A DNA stretch of 13,835 nt from CAYFNK01 sp964474895 (GTDB lineage Archaea > Nanobdellota > Nanobdellia > SCGC-AAA011-G17 > PNOQ01), in assembly GCA_964474895.1 (NCBI GenBank), contig CAYYUK010000011.1:1-13835 (forward strand), written 5' to 3'. The position numbers and the translations under genes were made by a program. How positions within the stretch are numbered: position 1 is the stretch's first letter; every line of letters begins with the position of its first letter. Below, piece by piece: positions 7,067-13,587 of the stretch. Under the pieces are notes generated by a model. The model worked only from the letters and a program-made list of their open reading frames with translations. It searched no databases and had not been told where the DNA came from.

Positions 7067-9376
7067 ATGAAAAATTTTCCATTTTATATTGTAATTGTAG
7101 TAGCTTTTATTTTGATAATCTTTGGTAGTATTTATTATTCTGGTAATGAAGTTAAGTTTGCAGATTATAATAATGAATATTACGTTTCCTTAAGTGGGGA
7201 TGATGATAATGGCGGAAGTCTAGAAAATCCATGGAGGACAATTAATTATGGTGTTTCTCAGATGAGTTCTGAAGGGGGCGATATTCTTTATATCAGGGAA
7301 GGTACATACCATGAATTAGTTGAAGATTTTGTTTCAGGAACAGAAGGTAATCCTAATGTTGTTAGTGGATACCCTGGAGAAAATGTTGTTATTTCTGCTG
7401 GGGAAGAGTTGATTGGATGGGAAGAAATAGCCGGAAGCGATATTTATAGAAATTATACTACTTGGACAAGTGAGCATACACGTCCAAAAAAATTGTTTGC
7501 TAATGATGAAACTATGATTTGGGCACAATACCCTAATGAAGGTGAATTTTTATATCCTAATGAAGAAAAAGATGGACCAATAACTTCTATTAGCTCGGAT
7601 GGATTTAGAGATGAAGATTCAGATGATTACTGGATAGGATCGACTGTTGTTTTTTATGGATACGATGTTGCAGGGTGGGGATTTGGAGTAAACAGGGTTA
7701 TTACTGATTATGATAAAGAATCAAAGACAATTTACTTTGATCAAATCGATAGAGATTTAGAAACTGACATCCCATTCATTATTAGGGGTAATGTACAGGA
7801 AGTAGATGTACCTGGCGAGTGGGCTGTAGATTTAAATTCACAAGAAGGGTATGTTTATTTTTATCCAGAATCCCCTATTGAAGACCAATATGTTATTGTT
7901 GCTAGTAGGGGTATGGCAATTGATTTAGAGTTAAAGAGTAATATTGAGATTAGGGGCATTTCGATTTATCATCAGAATTATGATGCACATTCTAGTCATG
8001 CTGCAGTTACAGTTGAAATTTCTGAGAATATAGTCTTAGATGGACTTGACGTTTCTCTTACTACGTGGACAGGAATCAGAATTAATGAAAGCATAAATGT
8101 AGTTATTAATGATATGATTTCTCAAAACATTGGAGGTTCTGCTATTTTAGTTTCTTCTTCTAATGACACTGTCTTGAGTAATTCACATATTTCTAATACT
8201 GGAGATACTTACCAAAGAAATTCTGCAGTAGGTTACCGTTATGATTGTGATGGAATAACTATCACAAACAATTATATTGGAGATAATCATTATAATTATC
8301 AAACTGGATTGGGCATATTTTTAGGATCTAAAAATGCTTATATTGCAAACAATGAATTTATGAATAATCATGGAGATTCTGTTCTTCTTGAAGACTCCAG
8401 GGATGATAGTCCAGATCATGTTGTAAAAAATATAATTTTTGAAAATAATGTGTTATATAATGCAATTTCCTCATATGCAGGTTCTCTGTGGTTGGATAAT
8501 GCCCAGAACGTAATTGTTCGTAATAATTTAATTTATGGAACAAAAGGTTCTACTGCTAATGGGATTAAGATTAGTTCTTCAAATCTTAAACCAGATCCAA
8601 AACCCGGAGCTTCAAAAAATATTACCGTCGTGAATAATATTATATTTGACAATACTTATGGTATGTATGTTTATGCTAATGAATCTATTAATATTTCACA
8701 TAACACTTTTGTTGATTCTCGACTTAATGGATTTGCAACTCTTAGAAACGCTGGAGATATAATATTTAAAGATAATTTGATTCAATCTGACCATGCAATT
8801 GTTAGAATAGCGGAGGATTCTATTGAAACACACAATCAATCTGATGATTTTGATAATAATTATTATGCACCTTCTTCGAATGTTACTTATCCCTATGATG
8901 ATTCAATTACTGTAGATCGATTTATAATCGGACATTATCATTATAATTATCATTATAATTTTATTGAGTATCAAGATGCTTTTCCAGGACAAGAATTAAA
9001 TTCCGTAAATGGTGATGAAGTTATTTTTGTAGATGAAGATGGTTTAGATTTTAGACCTATTGAAGGTAGTATTGTTTGTGGTGCCGCTTCAGATGGTTCT
9101 GATATTGGTGCATTGCCTTGTTATAGTCCTTCTAATGAAAATCCTTCTAGTGGTAATCCCAATAGTGGATCTAATGTTGATGATACTGAAGAAGATTCCG
9201 ATGACTATCAAACTAAGACACCAAGTATTAATGCCCCTATTGAAGCATTTTACACCGCAGTTTATTTTGTGCAGTCACATACTATTGCGATGGTTTTGGT
9301 TATTGCAATAATAATTACTGCTCTTATTGGTGCTAATAGAATTTATTTTAGGAAGAAGAAGAGAAAAAATTATTAA
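7067..9376 (+). CDS. Giant membrane-anchored right-handed beta-helix surface protein (paralog 2)
   Basis: About 769 residues, and a tandem paralog of the preceding gene. The ATG at 7067 is chosen because it begins one base after the upstream stop and gives an N-terminus (MKNF then a hydrophobic run, 4-22) like that of paralog 1; the frame is open back to 7013. The same order is seen: ADYNNEYYVS entry (32-41) and DUF1565-like module to about 115. The insert is better preserved than in paralog 1, with WVG/W-type motifs and PGEW (249-252) followed by D and a YFYPES strand. That arrangement is familiar from beta-helix glycoside hydrolases and lyases (GH120/GH141-like proteins). Beta-helix rungs follow (about 285-660), then C671/C685, an acidic Ser/Asn stalk, a membrane helix (739-756) and RKKKRK. 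Enzyme activity cannot be read from the sequence; a surface carbohydrate-active or adhesive role is inferred. Confidence 0.87.
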   Translation: MKNFPFYIVIVVAFILIIFGSIYYSGNEVKFADYNNEYYVSLSGDDDNGGSLENPWRTINYGVSQMSSEGGDILYIREGTYHELVEDFVSGTEGNPNVVSGYPGENVVISAGEELIGWEEIAGSDIYRNYTTWTSEHTRPKKLFANDETMIWAQYPNEGEFLYPNEEKDGPITSISSDGFRDEDSDDYWIGSTVVFYGYDVAGWGFGVNRVITDYDKESKTIYFDQIDRDLETDIPFIIRGNVQEVDVPGEWAVDLNSQEGYVYFYPESPIEDQYVIVASRGMAIDLELKSNIEIRGISIYHQNYDAHSSHAAVTVEISENIVLDGLDVSLTTWTGIRINESINVVINDMISQNIGGSAILVSSSNDTVLSNSHISNTGDTYQRNSAVGYRYDCDGITITNNYIGDNHYNYQTGLGIFLGSKNAYIANNEFMNNHGDSVLLEDSRDDSPDHVVKNIIFENNVLYNAISSYAGSLWLDNAQNVIVRNNLIYGTKGSTANGIKISSSNLKPDPKPGASKNITVVNNIIFDNTYGMYVYANESINISHNTFVDSRLNGFATLRNAGDIIFKDNLIQSDHAIVRIAEDSIETHNQSDDFDNNYYAPSSNVTYPYDDSITVDRFIIGHYHYNYHYNFIEYQDAFPGQELNSVNGDEVIFVDEDGLDFRPIEGSIVCGAASDGSDIGALPCYSPSNENPSSGNPNSGSNVDDTEEDSDDYQTKTPSINAPIEAFYTAVYFVQSHTIAMVLVIAIIITALIGANRIYFRKKKRKNY

Positions 9377-9393
9377 TTATAAAAAGAAAAAAA
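9377..9393 (-). terminator. Oligo-T terminator of the exosome operon
   Basis: The 17-base spacer between the convergent stops of paralog 2 and rpoK is almost pure A on the + strand, so leftward transcription leaving rpoK reads seven T, a C and then five more T. This is a typical archaeal U-tract terminator. Rightward transcripts would instead have to end in T-runs inside the rpoK gene (around 9430-9450). Confidence 0.6.
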
Positions 9394-9585
9394 TTAAGGC
9401 ATAGGCCTTTTAATGGTAATTGGTAGAACTTGTTTTTCAAATTCTTTTTTGGCTATTCTTATGGGGTTGTAGTCAAGCTTTTCAAAATCTTTTTTTGTCA
9501 TTTTGATTAAAACTGGTGCCCCCATTGCAATTTGTAAAGCTCTTGCTCCAATTATTCTTGCTTTTTCATATTGAGTTAGTTTCAT
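9394..9585 (-). CDS. rpoK: DNA-directed RNA polymerase subunit K (Rpb6/omega)
   Basis: A 63-residue small subunit that clamps the RNA polymerase largest subunit during assembly; it is the homologue of eukaryotic Rpb6 and bacterial omega. The family signature is clear: LTQYEKARIIGARALQIAMGAP in residues 3-24 and the closing FEKQVLPITIKRP (49-61). It is near full length for archaeal RpoK, with no N-terminal acidic extension. The ATG overlaps the rrp42 stop as ATGA (9582-9585), so translation is coupled, and a gagga-type ribosome site lies within the rrp42 end. It is the last gene of the leftward operon. In most archaea as I know them, rpoK sits with rpoN, rps9, rpl13 and rps2 genes, so this location is unusual. 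Confidence 0.96.
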   Translation of the reverse strand: MKLTQYEKARIIGARALQIAMGAPVLIKMTKKDFEKLDYNPIRIAKKEFEKQVLPITIKRPMP

Positions 9586-10328
9586 TTTAGTACTTTCCTC
9601 AAATCTTTTGAAGCTTTTTTACTAATTTCCATAGCTCTTTTTACTTCTTCTCTAGTCATACCAACAGTTCCACCCATTTGCAATGCATTTATGTCTCCTT
9701 TTTCAGAAACTGCAACGCTTAATCTTGAATCTAACATATCTCCTTCATCAAGACTTGGATCAACCATTAAATCGTCACCGATTTTTACTACTGTTGTTGT
9801 TACAGGTAGTTTTGTTAAAGGTAGTGGTGTCTTTGTAAATTCACCAAATATTACTTGATCTCCATCTAACTTTGGTAGAACTGCAGATTTAAGTGCTGCT
9901 AATGCGGCTAATGCTGCAGTATCTATTAGATTACCATCGTTGTTTAGAGTATACATATCAAGGAAGATTGTCCAAACCAATTCACCCTTTTTTATACATA
10001 GTTTTTTTAGGTCAATCATCTTAGATTCTCTTATCCCCCTATCAACAATTCTAGCTATTTCTATTGCTTCGGGATTAGGTGGTCCTGGTTGAAAATTTGG
10101 AGATGACATTGGTAACAATTCTACTCCTGTAATTAGAACTCCTTCGTCAGGATTATCTAAAAATGGTGTTCCTACTTTCATTTTTATACCAGCTATTACC
10201 TCAGTATTTCCAATTCTAGCAAGAGCAGAACCTTCTGCTTTTTTTGATATTCCTAATTCTATTTCTATTGGCTTTCTATATTCGTCTTCTTTTCTATTAT
10301 CCAATCTTGAACATTTTTCCTTTGTCAT
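9582..10328 (-). CDS. rrp42: Archaeal exosome subunit Rrp42 (RNase PH fold, non-catalytic)
   Basis: Rrp42 alternates with Rrp41 in the hexameric exosome ring that degrades and tails RNA 3' ends. It lacks its own active site but builds the RNA-binding interface. Recognisable segments: RLDNRKEDEYR (8-18) in place of the usual DGR motif, SALARIGNTEVIAG (34-47), LLPMSSPNFQPGPP (71-84), ARIVDRGIRES (91-101), WTIFLDMYTL in the middle and VDPSLDEGDMLDSR (about 188-201). With 248 residues it is slightly short: the N-terminal helix of about 20-30 residues that precedes the DGR region in, for example, Sulfolobus Rrp42 is missing. The gap to rrp41 is 4 bases, and an aggaagtg stretch at the rrp41 end can act as ribosome site. 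It overlaps rpoK by 4 bases. Confidence 0.95.
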   Translation of the reverse strand: MTKEKCSRLDNRKEDEYRKPIEIELGISKKAEGSALARIGNTEVIAGIKMKVGTPFLDNPDEGVLITGVELLPMSSPNFQPGPPNPEAIEIARIVDRGIRESKMIDLKKLCIKKGELVWTIFLDMYTLNNDGNLIDTAALAALAALKSAVLPKLDGDQVIFGEFTKTPLPLTKLPVTTTVVKIGDDLMVDPSLDEGDMLDSRLSVAVSEKGDINALQMGGTVGMTREEVKRAMEISKKASKDLRKVLK

Positions 10329-10332
10329 TTTT

Positions 10333-11028
10333 TCACTTCCTATAATTGTCCTTTAGTGCTTTTGTTTGCACTTTGCTTATCTCTTTACATGCTTTTTCTG
10401 CCATTTTGGTAGCTTCATCTATTTCTTCTGCAGTCATATTTCCGTCAAGTTGTAACAATGTTATTTTTCCACTTCTTGGCATTATAGCTACAGGCATGTC
10501 TGTTGCGCCTTCTTCGTGATCTTCTTCTTCTTTTGTAAGATCAACACAGATTTTATCTGAAACTTTTCCTACGGCTACAGATGCAACGATATCTTTCATT
10601 GGAATTCCTGCATCTGCTAATGCTAATGCGGCTGCATTTATTCCAGCAGTTCTTGTGCCTGCATCTGCTTGCGTGATATAGATGTAAACATCAACAGTTG
10701 TCATAGGATATGCGCTCAAATCTACTGAAGGATCTAAGCAATTTTTTGTTACTAGGGATATTTCAGTACTTCTTCTTGAAGGTCCAGGTCTCTTTCTGTC
10801 TGTTACAGAGAAACTCAAAAGATCATATACACAATTCAACCTTGCCCTTGTAGGATTTTGTAAAAACGCAGGGAATAATTCTCTTGGCCCATATACTGCT
10901 GCGTATGCTATGGTTTCACCCATTCTAAACATCGCACTTCCAAAAGCTCTTTTTATTACTCCTACTTTTGCTTCCATATCTCTTAATTGATCAAATTTTC
11001 TACCGTCAAATCTTTTCTTATATGTCAT
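10333..11028 (-). CDS. rrp41: Archaeal exosome catalytic subunit Rrp41
   Basis: The phosphorolytic 3'-to-5' exoribonuclease subunit of the exosome; with phosphate it releases nucleoside diphosphates and in reverse can add heteropolymeric tails. RNase PH fold, 231 residues, close to the family norm. Motifs seen: RFDGR (6-10), the RNA-contacting GPSRRSTEIS (82-91, with R85/R86), the phosphate-binding AGTRTAGI loop (123-130), and the acidic metal site ending in ATDMP (D177), followed by the LLQLDG strand (191-196). All catalytic features are therefore present. The start is fixed by a strong GGAGGG ribosome site inside the rrp4 end, 8 bases before the ATG; the gap to rrp4 is one base. The order rrp4-rrp41-rrp42 is the classic archaeal exosome arrangement. 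Confidence 0.97.
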   Translation of the reverse strand: MTYKKRFDGRKFDQLRDMEAKVGVIKRAFGSAMFRMGETIAYAAVYGPRELFPAFLQNPTRARLNCVYDLLSFSVTDRKRPGPSRRSTEISLVTKNCLDPSVDLSAYPMTTVDVYIYITQADAGTRTAGINAAALALADAGIPMKDIVASVAVGKVSDKICVDLTKEEEDHEEGATDMPVAIMPRSGKITLLQLDGNMTAEEIDEATKMAEKACKEISKVQTKALKDNYRK

Positions 11029-11029
11029 T

Positions 11030-11713
11030 TTATTTTCCCTCCAAGAATTTCTTAACTTCTTCAGTTAGTCCATTTTTGAAAGCTTCATCATTTACTTTCT
11101 TGACTGCTAAAGTTGCTTTGTATTCTTTTTCTTTATCTTGGTTTGAAATCCATACTTTACCATTTTGTCCAACCATGATGTTACTTCCAGTTCCTTCTTT
11201 TATCATTTTTATCATGCTTCCTTCTTTTCCGATTATTCTTGGAACTCTTGTAGTTTCAACGTTAATTAGTCTTCCACCAATAAGTTTTCTACATCCTGGA
11301 AAATTCATTGAAATATCTATAATTTTTGGTCCTTTAACTTCAGTTATTTTACCAACAATTATGTCTCCAACTTCGTAATAGTCGCTAAGATTTGCACCGT
11401 TTGGTATAAAATCTCTTGAACCATCTTTTAGTGGAATGCCTGCATTAAATGCTAAATCAATATTTATTCTCCACCCACCAGTTCCGACATCTATAACTTT
11501 ACCGATTACCATGTCGTTTCTCTTTGGTATATATTTTCCTTTTAGTGGGGTAACTTTTGCAAGTCTTCCTTCAACTCTAAATGTACCTATTACTGAAGAA
11601 ATAATATCTTCATTTTCTCTAAATGTTCCTTTACTTGGTAAATAATCCATTCCTCTAGCCAATATTTCGCCAGGAATTACTATTGTTCCATCTTTAATTA
11701 ATATGTCTCCCAT
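11030..11713 (-). CDS. rrp4: Archaeal exosome cap subunit Rrp4 (S1-KH)
   Basis: RNA-binding cap protein that sits on the Rrp41-Rrp42 ring and guides substrates into the pore. It has 227 residues and three domains: an N-terminal beta domain (about 1-55, with VIPGE at 12-16), an S1 domain (about 60-130, VIGKVIDVG through DIIVGKITEV) and a KH domain (about 145-205) with the GxxG-type loop IIGKEGSMI. A helical C-terminus (LTEEVKKFLEGK) follows. The ATG is supported by an AGGAG site 7 bases upstream. The gap to the SBDS gene is 33 bases, the largest in this operon. The terminal LEGK codons double as the ribosome site for rrp41. Confidence 0.97.
   Translation of the reverse strand: MGDILIKDGTIVIPGEILARGMDYLPSKGTFRENEDIISSVIGTFRVEGRLAKVTPLKGKYIPKRNDMVIGKVIDVGTGGWRINIDLAFNAGIPLKDGSRDFIPNGANLSDYYEVGDIIVGKITEVKGPKIIDISMNFPGCRKLIGGRLINVETTRVPRIIGKEGSMIKMIKEGTGSNIMVGQNGKVWISNQDKEKEYKATLAVKKVNDEAFKNGLTEEVKKFLEGK
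11037..11042 (-). promoter_or_regulatory. Strong Shine-Dalgarno site for rrp41
   Basis: GGAGGG on the minus strand, 8 bases before the rrp41 ATG, lies inside the codons for the last residues of Rrp4. It matches the anti-Shine-Dalgarno end of archaeal 16S rRNA and settles the rrp41 start. Confidence 0.7.
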
Positions 11714-11720
11714 TTTTATT

Positions 11721-11725
11721 CTCCT
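11721..11725 (-). promoter_or_regulatory. Shine-Dalgarno site for rrp4
   Basis: AGGAG on the minus strand, 7 bases upstream of the rrp4 ATG, lies in the 33-base SBDS-rrp4 spacer. It supports the chosen start. No convincing separate promoter is seen in the spacer. Confidence 0.65.
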
Positions 11726-11746
11726 GTATTTTATTCAGAATTTCCA

Positions 11747-12445
11747 TTAAGTTTTTTCCTTTTCACTTACTTCTATCTGACCGTGAGTTAAATTGTTTAA
11801 GCTATCGAATAAATCGTTTTGCAATCCTGCTGGAACTTCTACAGTTATTAGAAGAGATCCATCGCTTAACCAATCTTCTTTTATTAAATTCCCAAATTTT
11901 TTTAGTATTGAATAACTCTGTCCTGAAAATTGTGATGGAATCTTTATTGCTAACATTTTAATTTCATAGCTTATTGGAAGTATTCCTCTAATTTTGTTTA
12001 CAATTTCTTGGACTTGTTCTTCTGCACTTTTGAATTCATTTATACTTACTCTTATTTCATCCAACGCATTTTCTATTCTTTGTGGTGGATGGGGCAAGTT
12101 AGTTTTTGGATCAACAGAATTTCTTGCAATTAAGTTTATTATTTGCTTTCTTTTTTGTTCTCTTAGTTTACCTTTATACCCTGTTGTTAGTTGAATCTCT
12201 CCTTCTTTTATTATTATTTCTGCAACTTTGTTTTTATCTGTTGTTCCAAAAATCGTTTCTAGAAGGTTTTCAGATGCATGCTCCCCTTTTTTGATATCTT
12301 TGAAGATATCATTTGTTACTAAAGCCTCATCTAATGTTGACTCTCCTGCCTTGAAAGCTATTGCTTTTTCGCAATCCACTAGAACTTCAAAATTACTATC
12401 TTGTTTTTTTATTCTAGCTATAACTGATGATCCTACGTCTGTCAT
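11747..12445 (-). CDS. sdo1: SBDS-family ribosome maturation protein (Sdo1)
   Basis: Archaeal homologue of the Shwachman-Bodian-Diamond protein, which in eukaryotes helps release eIF6 from the large ribosomal subunit together with an EF-2-like GTPase. It has 232 residues, the usual length, with the three-domain plan: an N-terminal FYSH domain (about 1-90, beginning with the VIARIKK and FEVLVD strands), a helical middle domain (about 95-165) with the diagnostic stretch RKQIINLIARNSVDPKTN and NLPHPPQRIENALDE, and a ferredoxin-like C-terminal domain (about 166-225). Its ATG overlaps the psmA stop as ATGA (12442-12445), implying coupled translation. Placement between psmA and rrp4 is the conserved archaeal order and supports a link of ribosome maturation with RNA decay. 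Confidence 0.97.
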   Translation of the reverse strand: MTDVGSSVIARIKKQDSNFEVLVDCEKAIAFKAGESTLDEALVTNDIFKDIKKGEHASENLLETIFGTTDKNKVAEIIIKEGEIQLTTGYKGKLREQKRKQIINLIARNSVDPKTNLPHPPQRIENALDEIRVSINEFKSAEEQVQEIVNKIRGILPISYEIKMLAIKIPSQFSGQSYSILKKFGNLIKEDWLSDGSLLITVEVPAGLQNDLFDSLNNLTHGQIEVSEKEKT

Positions 12446-13164
12446 TTTTTTAAGTATTTCTTTAAGTTTTCTTTGTTAAGTTTTGTGAATTTTTTGTCTG
12501 CCTGTGTGATTATTCCTCCATCCAATCTCTCTAGGCTAAATTCTTTTCCTAACACCTTTTTTAAGGCCTCTACTGCTATTTTTAAGGCTTCTTCTTTGGA
12601 TAAATTATCTCTATAATTCTTTGCAATTATGGATTTTAATTCGTCTTCAGATTCTCCAATTGCAGTTGCTTTGTATTCCCAATGAATCCCTGTTGGGTCT
12701 GTCAAGAATAATTTTGGATTTTTGTTCATACCTATTACTAATAACGAAACTCCAAAAGGTCTTGCACCACCATGTTGAGTGTAGGCCTGTTTTACATTAC
12801 AAATCTCTTTTACTAGGCTGTAAATATCTATTGGTGAGTCATAAGTAACTCTATGTTGCTGAGCTAAAACTTGTGCTCTTTCAATTAATATCCTTCCATC
12901 ACTTACTATTCCGGCTGCAGCTGCAGCTATGTGATCATCTATTTGAAACACTTTTTCTACAGAATTTATTACCATCAATGGATCTAAAGTTCTTCTATCT
13001 GCTATTAGGAGTACACCGTCTTTGAATACTATTCCTATTATTGATGTTCCTTGTTTTACAGTTTTTTTAGCGTATTCTACTTGAAGTAGTCTTCCATCTG
13101 GGCTAAACATACTTGCCCTGTCGTAACCCATCATCTGATGTTGTAAAGCATTATTTTGTTGCAT
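12442..13164 (-). CDS. psmA: Proteasome alpha subunit
   Basis: Alpha subunit of the 20S proteasome; seven copies form each outer gating ring that admits unfolded substrates from AAA ATPases such as PAN. It has 240 residues. The family signature runs YDRASMFSPDGRLLQVEYA (14-32), followed by GTSIIGI, GVLLIAD, SVEKV with K71 at the position of the ATPase-docking lysine, YTQHGGARPFGVSLL in the middle and YKATAIGE in the last third. The YDR gating motif and Y31 are kept, but the stretch between YDRA and FSPDGR is one residue shorter than in Thermoplasma (SM instead of ITV). The N-terminus before YDR is 13 residues, longer than Thermoplasma's. A GGAGGG site 9 bases before the ATG supports this start over Met11/Met12. 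The beta subunit is not in the window. Confidence 0.97.
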   Translation of the reverse strand: MQQNNALQHQMMGYDRASMFSPDGRLLQVEYAKKTVKQGTSIIGIVFKDGVLLIADRRTLDPLMVINSVEKVFQIDDHIAAAAAGIVSDGRILIERAQVLAQQHRVTYDSPIDIYSLVKEICNVKQAYTQHGGARPFGVSLLVIGMNKNPKLFLTDPTGIHWEYKATAIGESEDELKSIIAKNYRDNLSKEEALKIAVEALKKVLGKEFSLERLDGGIITQADKKFTKLNKENLKKYLKK

Positions 13165-13169
13165 TTTTA

Positions 13170-13505
13170 TTATCCCTCCACGAATTTTTGTTTTGCTTTT
13201 TTAAGTATGCCTGAGACTCCTATGACATTAACTATAACTTTTTTGTTGTCTATTTGTTTTATTAAACCCAATGCTAGTTTTGTGTCATTTAGGTATTTTA
13301 TGTTTACTTTTATTATTCCTTTGTTGTTTTTCCAAGAGTCTGTGATTAATTTTGTTTGTGCCCTTGATATTGTTAATTCGCCAAGAAATTTGAGTAAACT
13401 GTTGTTTATTTCTTTTTGCGCTATTTTTTCGTTTATTTTGTTTCCTAATATTTCAAAAACGATGTAACGCTTTTTTTCCCTTAAACTTGGCAATATTCTT
13501 TTCAT
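13170..13505 (-). CDS. rnp2: RNase P protein component 2 (Pop5/Rnp2)
   Basis: Protein subunit of archaeal RNase P, which with the catalytic RNA and Rpp30 removes tRNA 5' leaders. It has 111 residues, typical for Pop5. The diagnostic N-terminus is LPSLREKKRYIVFEI (5-19), and the rest has an alternating helix/strand pattern (residues 30-45 helix, LTISRAQTKLI near 48-58, GIIKVNIKYL and KKVIVNVIGVSG strands) expected for its ferredoxin-like fold. It is the first gene of the leftward operon, with a TATA-like box about 60 bases upstream. A gaggg stretch ends only three bases before the ATG, and a better aggag (about 13527-13532) is too far away, so ribosome recruitment is not fully clear. The Rpp30 gene that often neighbours it is not visible. 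Confidence 0.93.
   Translation of the reverse strand: MKRILPSLREKKRYIVFEILGNKINEKIAQKEINNSLLKFLGELTISRAQTKLITDSWKNNKGIIKVNIKYLNDTKLALGLIKQIDNKKVIVNVIGVSGILKKAKQKFVEG
13174..13179 (-). promoter_or_regulatory. Strong Shine-Dalgarno site for psmA
   Basis: GGAGGG on the minus strand lies 9 bases before the psmA ATG, inside the last codons (VEG) of rnp2. It settles the psmA start and shows the same layout as the rrp4-rrp41 junction. Confidence 0.7.
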
Positions 13506-13563
13506 TTGCCCTCAAGAAGATATACTCTCTCCTTTCTTCACGACAGAATTAGACTTAATTTGG

Positions 13564-13573
13564 TTTTTAAAAA
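13564..13573 (-). promoter_or_regulatory. TATA-like promoter element of the exosome operon
   Basis: The minus strand reads tttttaaaaa preceded by gaaacc. It would start transcription near 13542, giving a leader of about 37 bases before rnp2. The element is self-complementary, so its direction is set only by context. The 82-base spacer 13506-13587 shows nothing else except the weak T-rich end of the Lys-rich gene. Confidence 0.45.
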
Positions 13574-13587
13574 GGTTTCTATTAGAA

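Noticed and set aside
10968..11378. Rightward open frame opposite rrp41 and rrp4
   Set aside because: Its product is a Phe/Leu/Ser/Pro-rich stretch that mirrors the codon use of the well-identified leftward exosome genes.
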